Positions 51,101 through 61,890 of a stretch of DNA of 64,000 bases are shown piece by piece; the stretch's first letter is position 1; each line of letters begins with the position of its first letter. The DNA lies in the NCBI GenBank assembly GCA_008711295.1, contig VUYV01000089.1, positions 733,270 through 797,269 on the forward strand, written 5' to 3'. This DNA is from Anarhynchus alexandrinus (taxonomy: Eukaryota > Chordata > Aves > Charadriiformes > Charadriidae). The position numbers and the translations under genes are program-made. The notes under the pieces are model-generated. The model saw only the letters and a list, made by a program, of their open reading frames with translations, did no database searches and was not told the DNA's origin.

Positions 51101-53649
51101 ATCAGCTTGGTGGGGGTAGGGGGAGCTTGGGTAGAAGCGTGGTACACACAGGTATACGGTTAGACATATTTCTAGCTGAGAAACATGCCTCTTCCAAGGA
51201 AAGATCTCCATTCCCCAACCTTTCTAGTTGTCCTTCACTGTACTTGTTCTGTTTTGCATTATTCTCTTGCAAACGGATGCCATACACAGCATTAATGCTC
51301 TTGATAATCATATTTCAGTGTTACAGGATTATCACTTTTAGCCATGATGTTGCATTGCAATGTCATTGCATCATAAAAAATCATACCACTACTTTGAGAA
51401 CAGAGATGCGGTTGGATCCATGGAGCTCCACATATTGCTGTTAAATGTGAAAATATTTTGCTAGTGGATTCAGGAACAACTAAAGTTTCTCAAAGTAATT
51501 TCTTGTCTAATCTCTAGGATAAATGGTAAATACCACCACCACCCTGGGCAGATACTAGACAAAACCTAAGGAACTTCTACACATTTGTTCAAAATTTCAT
51601 TGGGAATCTTAAATCCAGATTGGAAAGCTCTAAATATTATGAAATAGTATATTAAAAAGTGTTATGCTGATAACAGAAGCTGACCAATCTGCAAATTATA
51701 CAGCATCTTTCATGTTAGTATTTTAATGCTAACTCTAAGAATAGACCACTTTGATTTAGCACTGACTTTCACCTGGCTCTGTGTGTTGGAAATGGGAAGG
51801 GCAGAGAATCTTTTTATTTGTAAGAAATAATCCTTAAAGATAAAATACTGCCAGCTCTTAGACACTCATAACTCCTTTCTATTGGATACTATTCCACTTT
51901 CTTTTAAGTTGATGGGCATTTTCCCACATTGTTCTGTAGAAACAGAATTAAGCCTATGGTCAAGCAGTCACACATGCGCAGAAAGCATAACTATTCTCTG
52001 GGGAATCTCAGGTGCTGGTGACTCTGTTAAATCCTCATGTGAGTACAGAAGAAGTCTAGAAAAAATTCCCAAAGTATTTTATCCATTAAAACTGACTTCT
52101 CTGTGACTAATGACTCTTCAAGCTTACCTTTAACATGCTATGTTTTGAAACGTAATTTAGTGTATATATTTTATACTTTGTTTCTCTGATTTATATGTCT
52201 AAACTTTTAGAATAAAATAGAATTTAAAAAATCTTAGGATAGTTGATCATGCTGAAGTTACATTGGAGTTTGTGATATGGAAATCTGTAAATAGTGAAGT
52301 TCTGATTAAGATTTAAATGCTAATTAGGTACCATGATTTGGAAACTGCCCTTTGGTACTGAAATACATAAGAAACTCTTCAAATTTCTGAACACATACAA
52401 AGACTATGAAAAGCAAGGAAAATCAGACAAGACAATTTTTCTAATTCCCTGAAGAAGTGGCAAAGTACTTGAATCAAAAATGTATAATAATCTACATAAT
52501 TGTTTATTTTAAAATTTAGGACACACTGGGAAAAATATTTACGCAGGCCGCTCACATTCCAGTTCTGCTGGCAACGTTTCTTTAAAGGTGAACATCAGCA
52601 CATGAGTCAGAAGAAATAGATTGGCTCTTTATTTTGATTCATGAAGATGGAAAGCAAGTTTTGTTTGGGCAAGCACACTCTGTTATATTTAATTAAGATA
52701 TATGTTCTTAAATCTTCATTGTGATCACTATCTTGGGTAACGGGCAATAGAAACTGACATATTTCCTATTAAACCAATCATAGGAAGAAGCCAAGTCATG
52801 GCCCATACTTAGCTAGATCAAGACACGCAAGACTGGAAGACAGGTATTTAAGCAGCAGGCCACTAATTTATTAATTAAATTCCATGGGGAACCATCCATT
52901 CACCCATTCTCACATACCAGACATTTATCTGGGTCCACTGTGTTTGCTGAGTTCCCATTCTTGATCTATGAACTTAAGGTCGACTCTCTTCATATTGGTC
53001 TCTAGAGCTCGGCTGATGTCTGACTAATGGAGACCACTGCAGCAGTAACTGAAGGGAGGAAGAACACTGAGCCAAGGGGAATATCTGCTCTGGGAAAGCT
53101 TCAGGCTTCCCGTCTCTCCTCTAGCATTAGGTCTCATTTGACATTTGGGCTGCCCCTTTCAGTCTTTGTCTCTTCTGAACACAGTAACAGACTGTGAAAA
53201 ATGGTTTCCGTTATTTTCTATTGTTTCTTTGAACTCTCACTTTTCACTGACCTGTACCTTCGTAAGAAAGGTGAAAAACTCTGACACTTTACCTCACTTG
53301 GACTCCCATCTCACATAATTTTATAGCAGGAAATTTCTCAGAAAAAAAACGGAGTGTGGAGCACAATGTTTCCTGGACACCAGATCAGATATTAGATTTC
53401 GAGTGATATAAATCTCTCTAACCCATGTGAAGGGGAGAAAACCATTTTCTACATTTATATGGATGTTTCTCCAAACACTGCATTATCAAATAAACCTGTT
53501 TCGCATGGCCGCCCACCATCCAAAGGCTTGTTCCATATTTCTGCACTTCAGTCTAGGATGACATGAGAGACTTATGTTAAATCATTCTTAGTTTTCTGAG
53601 AACAGGAGAGAGACTGTAGCTTTCTTTGCTTCCATGGTTGCAGGATAAT
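48139..53649. other. Unique non-coding sequence, no gene recognised
   Basis: AT-rich sequence with low repeat content between 49,240 and 50,100. Slightly GC-richer DNA lies at 50,900-51,200, where a 124-codon frame on the plus strand is overlapped by a minus-strand frame and matches nothing known. Confidence 0.5.
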
Positions 53650-53755
53650 ATCATAGAATCATAGAATGGTTTGGGCTGGAAGGGACCTTGAAGATCACCG
53701 AGTTCCAACTCCCCTGCCATGGGCAGGGCCACCTCCCACTAGACCAGATGGGGTA
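53650..53755 (-). mobile_element. CR1 3' tail, well preserved
   Basis: ATCATAGAATCATAGAATGG, then GGGCTGGAAGGGACCTTGAA, GATCACCGAGTTCCAACTCC and CCTGCCATGGGCAGGGCCAC make a clean reverse-complement CR1 3' end of about 105 bases. Low divergence makes it one of the younger insertions here. Confidence 0.95.
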
Positions 53756-54821
53756 ATCCCAGTATTATAACCTGCTGTAGCTTTCATGCATCTCTCACCT
53801 ATGCTTGAAATTTAATGATCCAGATTTTGAGCAATGCAGTTTATATGGGAATTCAAAAGTAGTTGTACTTGACCAACAAGTAGGCTGAGTCTTGGTGGCT
53901 GAAAACTTATCAGGAGCTCTGGGTACTTTACATAAATTTACATATCTTTATCTTGTCTCTTGATTACTGTAACACGTTTGAGTCAGGTAAGTTTCAATTG
54001 GACATGTCAGGTAAACTGTAGCAGCTGTATATTTACAGTCCATCACAATAGATCATTTAGCATTTGATTTGGCAGCTCTGTACTATCTGATGTTCTCTTA
54101 TCCTTCATCTATTTCAGACCAAAAATTAGTCATATTACAGCACATAAGATTTGTCAGTTCAGAACAGATTTTCTTCTGAACTTGAAAGGTGCATATAAGT
54201 ATGCCCTATTTCTGCACCCCAAACTGTATGCGGGTCACTTGTTTAACACTGTGGCTGACAGATGATTTCCTCATAATCCGCTATCCCCTACAGCAGGAAA
54301 AATGACTGTGGGTGGTATAGCTACACATGGACTCACTGAGCATTTCTTAAAATTCAAACTGCAGCATTTAACTTTCCATAGCAAGAATCACTACAGGTGA
54401 GGACAAACTGTTGCCTACATTGGACTTCACCTGTGGATTATTGAAAGGGTCTGGACACTGGGATGGGGGCCATCTGGAAAAAAGCCCAGCTCAGAAATAT
54501 TTTCCTCTGGTAAGCTTTTTGGCATGATTCACGGACCATTTAGGGAAAAAAATAAGACACTGGAAGATGTGGTGCTGGAATCCCCTGAAAACCACACAAT
54601 CTGGTTGTTTTCTGTACTTGCAAGAAACAAAAGGCTGGACACATGGTGAGTTTATGTGATCGGACACTATTCTAGAACTTCAGTAAAAAATCTTGTTTTG
54701 TGGTTCCCCGCAGAGCAAAATTATTCTTCAAGAGCAGATATGTTCATCTAAATACATCTAGGTTGTCAGGTATGTGGCCATGGAAATGTCACCTTTTTAT
54801 ATTTGTTGGTAGACTTGAGGT

Positions 54822-54838
54822 AAAAAAAAAAAAAAAAA
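54822..54838 (+). repeat. Poly-A homopolymer
   Basis: A run of 17 A. No processed pseudogene is recognised upstream. Confidence 0.9.
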
Positions 54839-56001
54839 GAAACAGAAGACAACTCTGGGTAAAGAGAGGACCATCAAAGCTTCTGCATCTGATTATACAT
54901 TATGAAGACGTGATTATGAAAAATATTGCTGTGGGTAGCACGTCTCGCTGCTCCAGTAAGGAATGTGCTTAGCAGAGGACCAATTGTGCTGTTGGTGAGC
55001 TCTTGATGTGCCCTTTACCCACAGCTCTTACCACAGTGCTGACCCTGAAATTTTCAGGTCCTAGGAACATGCAGTCTGCGTAACAAAGATTCAGGATGAC
55101 ATTGCCAGCTGCTGGATTACTCATATTGGATATTGATCAGAGTTGCCAAGAGGGATTATCTGAGGTGAATTCCTATACTTTTCTTTCCTGGGGTGGGTGA
55201 AGAAATGTCTGAAGTAGCTCTTTTTATCATATTGCCCATAGATTGTGTCTAAGGCGCTGCTCAGAAAAACAGCGCTACTGAGCACATGTATGCCACACTT
55301 GTAACAGGGCTGGTACCCTGATATTTAGTGACTCTAGTATTTTTTGAACTTCTTTGATTTGTTTTAAATTTATTTACTGTAAATTTCAAGAATGACCCTT
55401 CCCCCGTGCTGTCAATTTAAGAGAGTTCTGGTCTGGATGCGTGGGAGGGATGAATGGCTGGAGAAAATTCTAATTGGAATATAAAGTAGCTAAAGAGTTG
55501 CTTGTAGAAAAGTGTGCTTCCTTTCCAGATACATTACATTTTCAGATTGGTGTATTTCATTTCAACTGTGATGAATCCCCCAAATGTATAAAACTTTATA
55601 GTTGTTTATTACAGATGGTTTCAGTCAATCCTTTTCTGATTGTTACTACTATTTGTGTAAAAATTATGTAAACTGGGTTACTTTGCCACATGTAAAGTGC
55701 TAGTAATCTAAATAACATTTTGCAACAACCTACTAGTATTTGAGGTTAAATGCATGTTCAGATCTAAGTTAAGCCCATTGGCAACTGGCTTTTTACTATT
55801 GTGATGAGAAGAAGTGAAAATACCAAAATGTGGCATTCTGATTCTATATCGTTCTTCTGAAATGAAACACAGTTTGTCACATCCAGGCCAGACACAAAGT
55901 TGAAGCAGAGCCATGTGAAAAGGGACTTCACTCTCATAATTTACACAGAAATCCTGGGGGAAAAGACAATACAATGTTAATCAAATGTGTCCTAATCATG
56001 T

Positions 56002-56079
56002 CTATATATATACATGTATGTATTGTGTACATATATATGTATGTATGCATATATATGTATGTATAGTATATATACACCT
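56002..56079. repeat. TATA/TATG-rich imperfect microsatellite
   Basis: Mixed TATATATA, TATG and TACA units spanning about 78 bases. Confidence 0.9.
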
Positions 56080-57479
56080 ATATTGGTATGCACGTAAAAG
56101 TTGATCAGGAGCTTTTGGGTGCAGGAATAATCTTTCCATCATACCTCTTTCTAATATCTAGGAATTGAATGAAGTCTCAGTACCCCAGATCAACAAAAAC
56201 AAGGACATATAAGAGTAATTAGCAGGATGATAGCAGCTGTGAGAACTTCCTATAGGATTATGCAGATTTTTCTCCTTTGGCATTCTCTCATCTTTGTTCA
56301 CTTACGAAATTGAAGAAACTACCACTAAAGAGACTTTTATGATCTTATTGAGTAACTTATATCAGCTGAAACTATTGGATCTTCTTCTAATAAGAGTAAG
56401 TTACTACAGTCTGGCAGCAGAGAGTACCTAGAGTGCATTGGAATTTCTTCCTTCCATACCTACTGCAGTATGAACAAATACTTCCCCTTTTAGTGTATTT
56501 AACATTTTGCCATTGTTTAATTTGTGATCAAAATTATTCTACTGACAGAATTTTCTTTTGGTGTTTAGGTCAAGCGGGGCCAAATTTGCAGTAGTCAGAC
56601 TCCTAGACAGTAATTCTTATTTTTAGGTGACCTATATGACTGGATAAACAAAATGTAGCAAGATAAACTACTCAGCAAATTTTCAGCAACCTGGGTAACA
56701 ATCTATTAAATAATAAATGGTATGGATAGATTTAGCAAGTGTTATACCAGAGCATCTTTCCCTTTGTCTTGTCCTTTTCCTTTCCTTTTTTCCATACACA
56801 ATAGCAGTTTGTCAGTTTGATGCATCTAAATGAACTGCCCCAGTTCACCAGGGCCTGTTGCTACCACAGGGATTATATAGCTACCTAAAAACAAAGGAGG
56901 GCACACCAGGAGAGAATCCCTTGGGTTTGAAATGACTCAGAAGTAAATGGTGTCCTTAGTGTTGGATCTGACATTACAGCAGCCAACGGGGCAGAGCAGC
57001 ATCTTGCTTCCCAACTCTGAGGTGGTTTTGAACTGTTTTGCCAGCCAAAGCCTACAAGACCCCAGCTCTCATCAGACCTACATCAAAGCCCTCGCTGGAG
57101 ACCAGAAAAAAAGAGGAGTTGGCCTCCCTTCTCGCTGACACTTGCTGCTGCAAGCCCTCTGGCTGAGGGGTAGGGGTTACCACTGCAGAACGGACACCTG
57201 GATGGTGTCGTGGTCTTTTGCTGTTGCAGCTGAAGTTTGGCAAAGCTGGCACCAGGGAAGGGAAGGTGTGTTTGGTTCATAGAGTTCCTTGCTGGTGCCT
57301 TATGCTTGTAGGTGCATGAGAATTAGTCAGAAAGGAAGAAATCAACGATTCTTACTGGTAGAAGAGCACCTCAGGCTGCCCTTTTGTCTCCTTTTGAGGG
57401 TTTGGAATGATGCAAATAGAAATACCTATCCCCTTTAAAAACTGCGTGAACCTCTCCCCTCACTATTTGCCTGGTGGGG

Positions 57480-58400
57480 GAGGATGTGTCTATAGGAGGT
57501 CCTTGCACGGCAGGTAAGTAGGCAAGCAATTCCTTCATCAGCCTAACCCTGCACGGCTCGGAAAAAGAGCCTGCCTGGATGTTGGCTGAGCGTGCCTGGC
57601 TGCCTTAGTAGTTTTCTGGTGCCATACGCTGCGTGCAGAAATCGGGACGGCGCAAACTCTTGTCAGAGAGCCAAGCAGGCAGCCACGGTGCAGCAGGGGG
57701 AAGGAGGGGTTTCTCTAACCCGTACTTGGCTAAAGCTCAGCCTTGAACTCTGCATCTGTAAAAGCTAATGAGTAGAAATCTGAAAACAGATGACACCCAG
57801 CCTTTGGAGTCCTATAAAAATACATGATTTGCAAAAGAAGATTTCGTGATATTTTTATGTCAGGAGGGTACCCAGTGAGATTAGGACCTCAGAAAGCTGT
57901 GTGCCAAATGTACCTATAATGAGATGTTATTGCCTCCTCAAGCAGTTAGTTGCGAGATAGACGAGGCATGCGAAGGCAGTCTTTTATCCTCGTTTAATAG
58001 ATCAGGAAATGAGGTGATCAAATAGTTTCCACCAGAGTCTTTAAGAGCTTTCAGGGAAAGGAAATAGCTGAACCCAACTCAGCTCAAACAACTGAATTCA
58101 GTTTCTTGACTGTGAGGTCATCTTTCCTTTCCTCGCCCCTCCTAGATTTTTATCACAAAGAGTACAATCACAAAATGTATCAGTCTTTACATTTCGGTGT
58201 AAATACTCCTACAGCTGTAACCAGAGCAGTTGCTTGATACAGCGCAGTCCATTTTCGCAAACAGGCTCCAAACGTGGTCCCTGCTGCAGGCAGAGTTGTT
58301 GTGGGGTGTGAAGCTGCGGCGTTCGCATCATTATACTGTCAGGAAGGAGAGGGAGGGAGCGCGCCTCCCTGCTGCAGCTGGAACTGAAATCATTTATTCA
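57480..58400. other. CpG-richer stretch with a consensus splice donor
   Basis: CpG density is higher than nearby: GCACGG, CTCGG, GAGCGTG, TACGCTGCG, ATCGGGACGGCGC near 57,500-57,660, and GCTGCGGCGTTCGC, GGGAGCGCGCC near 58,310-58,370. A perfect CAGGTAAGT donor lies at 57,511-57,519 on the plus strand. This could be a decayed CpG island or the first exon of a non-coding transcript. There is no coding evidence, and a MIR-like repeat sits inside it. Confidence 0.3.
57965..58135 (+). repeat. MIR-like ancient SINE remnant
   Basis: TTTTATCCTCGTTTAATAGA, then TCAGGAAATGAGGTGATCAA, GCTGAACCCAACTCAG and CTGTGAGGTCATCTTTCC resemble the MIR 3' half (CCCATTTTACAGATGAGGAA, ACTGAGGCA, GAACCCAGGTCT, TAGACCATCCTGCC). 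It is heavily diverged and the boundaries are approximate. Confidence 0.55.
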
Positions 58401-60735
58401 CGGTAACATTTCTAGAGCTGATAAAACTCATTGTCATGCACACATTGGAAAAGAGAGGATTTTAAAAAAATCAGGAAATACTCAGAAAGCATGATCGTTA
58501 AAGGCTCTATAATCCCACAGTTTTTGGGCAGATTCTCAACTTTGGGGCTTGGCAATAAACAGAGGCATAGTGTCTTTCACTCAGCTGAATCACAAAGTTC
58601 TATCACTTTTTTTTTTAAGAGGTACAGTTGGCTGATGTATTAACTTTGTAACAGATTGCATAATGTCCCTTTTTTAATGAAGTACTTTAAAATCCCTTAA
58701 TGATTGAACTGCTTATATTTATGCTTCCAGATTTGATGATTACAGGACTGAGGGATCCATTTTTAAATGAGATGGTCTCAAGTTAACTACAAATATATAT
58801 ACAGTTAACTTTGCCTAACAAGGTATAGCCACCAAATTTTCAACAAACTCAAACAGGATACTTTTTAACCTGCTATGGTACAGGTCCTCTTTATAAAACT
58901 GTTATAGTACTTATTTGTATGAAATCTATTTTGTTTTGCACATAGTATAAACCAGTTTCATTCTATTGAAAGTGCAGAAAAATATTTTTTTTCAGATTCT
59001 AAAGACAGCAAAAAAGTGTCAAGGTTTGAGTGGACGTTACCTCTTAATACTGAAATGGCTTCTTTTGCACATATGTTACAAATAATATCCATTCTATATA
59101 TGTGCTATAAATGCATCCAAATGTACAGCAGTAGTTTTATGTGTGTGAATGAGCCAGGGAATGCATGATTAGCAAGTCATTGTGAGGTGCTGTGAGAATA
59201 CATAGTTTGTGAAATCTGTACCTCAACATAGTTGCCAAAAAGCCACAGATGATCATTTTTAAAGTGTTTTCAAATATTTATGGGTCTTTTGGAGACCTAT
59301 AAAGACCATTCACTTTCCAGAAAACAGACCAGTGTAATCTGAAGAAAAAATTATTTTTCTGGCCACCCAGCTGCACCAACAACTAGGTGAGATATATTGA
59401 TATTACTTGCATGGAGATAAGTCAAAGAATGGTTTTCTTGTTATGTGAGGCTTGCAATTTTGTAGTGGAATATATCAAAATCCAAATTTGGTACTGGAAA
59501 GTTACAACTGTTTTGCAGTCCTTTAGTCACTGAGGTGACACAAACTGTTTCACAGCCTTCCTTGAAGTAGAGATAAACGACGTCAGTTTCTAAGTGTCTG
59601 GAGCCCCCTTAGCTTTCTCCCAATGAAGAAGTCAAACATCTATATATCTCTAATACAAGCAAAACCTACTATGAATCAACAGTGTCTATTTCACAGGGAA
59701 TACTTGCATTTGAAAATAACGTATTACAAGTTATACACAATGGCCCTCAGAATTGTTAGCGTGGGAATACACTTTCGTACTAGTTATGAAAATAACTAGA
59801 ATGACCCATTTTCTTTGGTTTCAACAGCTGCAAGTAAACACTATGTTTCTGAGGCAGTCGGAAAGCAGAATAACAGTTATTTTATTGTTTGAAATGAAAT
59901 TTAAAGAAGTTTTAAAGCGTTCAGAGCTGCAAATCTGCTAAACAGCTTTCTTGTCCATCACGTGCAGTAAAAAGTATACGCACTTGTAGGTATGGATGGA
60001 GAAACCTTAACAACATCAAAGTACTTAACTGGCCATCTGCCATTTTTTTGACTGCATACTATGATATCACTGCAGTTTACTGTCCCATACTGATTTTCTC
60101 CATAGACCACCAAAGGTATTAAATTTCAATTTCCTTTTTTTTTTTTTCTCCTTCTGTCCAATAAGTTGTTACAGTAATTTATACACAGATTTAACTCTTC
60201 AGTGGCATAGTATCAACTGAGTCGGATTTAGTTTTGTGAACAAAGCAAAAAATTATTTCTTCCTGTATTCTAGGAAAATAAGGGAGGGAGATACTGTTCA
60301 GTTACCCAGTTCCACTGGACCACGTCAAGGTAAACTTTCCTGTGTTCAGATTATGTTCATGTACTAGACTGTCTTTATAGACTCAGTCATTCATTTCATA
60401 GTACTGAATTTAAGTACAAGGCACATTTCTGTATGACTATTTTGAAGGTATGGGCTCTTTTTGTTCCATGCTTTATTCAGATAAAAACCATTTTTGGCAG
60501 TAAATTTGAAATTGTTCATGCACATTGTTCCTTCTACAGTGTTTTATAACTGTGCGGTGACTTGATCTTGCTGCACAAACAGAGAAACGAAGGACCTGGT
60601 CATGCTAAACTGGGGCATGTAAGAAGGATTTGTCCAAGTTAGTGCTGATCCAGGTGGGTTGGTTCTCCTGTTTCAGTGCTGCGTGGTACAAACTTGTCTT
60701 GCCCCAAGCCCAGCCTGTGGTGCTACAGCTGTGTT

Positions 60736-60794
60736 GGCGTGTGCTGGTGAGCTATCCATTCCCAGAGCTGGTACCAGCGCTGCCAACACACGCC
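60736..60794. repeat. GC-rich inverted repeat with internal palindrome
   Basis: GGCGTGTG (60,736-60,743) pairs with CACACGCC (60,787-60,794). Between them lies a perfect 12-base palindrome GCTGGTACCAGC at 60,767-60,778. It could be a hairpin or chance. Confidence 0.55.
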
Positions 60795-61817
60795 GCTCAG
60801 CCGCAGTCCAGGACACGGTGTTGACATGTCCTATGTGACTTGCCCTAAATCCTGTGGTAAGTCTGTAGGAAAGTCAGTGATTGAGTCCAGCCCTCCTGAA
60901 TTCCTCTAACTGTGCATTGACAGCAAGACCATCTTTTCCTTCCTTACTTTTATGTTGGGCTTAAACATCTACTCATCTTTAGTGAGAATTTTTATTTCTG
61001 TACTGAGATAAATACATTCTGTCTGAATCACAGAAAATGCATGTCATCGATTTTGCTGTCTGATCTCATTTCTGTTGACCTCTATATCTCAAAGATCTAC
61101 CCACGTTCATTTCTCTGAAAGCTCATTTTGTCGTTTTAGCAAATTTATTACTTTTTCCACCTACCCTTTTAGAAAAATTGGAGCACCGTGAGTGCCTGTA
61201 TAAAAAGTATTCCTTTGCTGAACTAAAGAATAAGCATTAATATGAGCCCTGGTGTGTGAGAGACTCATTCTGCATTTAGGGCAATATCACAGATAAAGTA
61301 ACAGTCAAAGACAATTGTCTAACACATAGGAGCCAACACACGGCCTACCTCATTTTCAGTCTGATGTCAGATTCATAGTAAACAATTCTGCAATCAGTAA
61401 ATATGGCACCTGTATTTACATTTTGCTGAGGTTTGAACTGCACTCCCAACACCTCCCCATCACGAACACGGAACAAACACTTGGGCTGAGTCCTTTAGTG
61501 GGGCTTGTTCTGAGCTGTTCCTTGCTATACTGATAGCTTCATTTAAGTAAAGATTTTTACTGATTTAGACCTGTTCATCACTAGTATATAAACCCCTTGT
61601 TTTCAAGAGAATGACAAAACAATACATAGAAATTAAACGAAAGGATTAAGGTGCTTGCCTTGAAATACGTGAAAACTACAAAACCAGCTGTGATTTGAAA
61701 GTGGGGGGAAAGCATGAGCAGTGCTGCCCATGCTCACCCTGCATAAAGGATATATTTCTTCCATTTTACTCAAACAGCTGTCTGTCTGTCTATTTCCAGC
61801 AAGAGAAGGTGGTTATA

Positions 61818-61890
61818 CAAAAAAAAAAACCACCAAAAAAAAAACCACAAAAAACCCCAAACAAACAAACAAGCAAAAAACCCAAACACA
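61818..61890 (+). repeat. A/C-rich low-complexity tract
   Basis: A runs are interspersed with CC and with AAAC units (CAAACAAACAAAC near 61,859-61,871). Only A and C occur, apart from a single G. Confidence 0.95.

Larger units (their letters stand above)
53756..57479. other. Unique non-coding sequence with simple repeats
   Basis: No gene is recognised. There is a 17-A run at 54,822-54,838 and a TA/TG-rich repeat at 56,002-56,079. The 63-codon frame at 56,947-57,138 in GC-richer DNA has no recognisable similarity. Confidence 0.5.
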
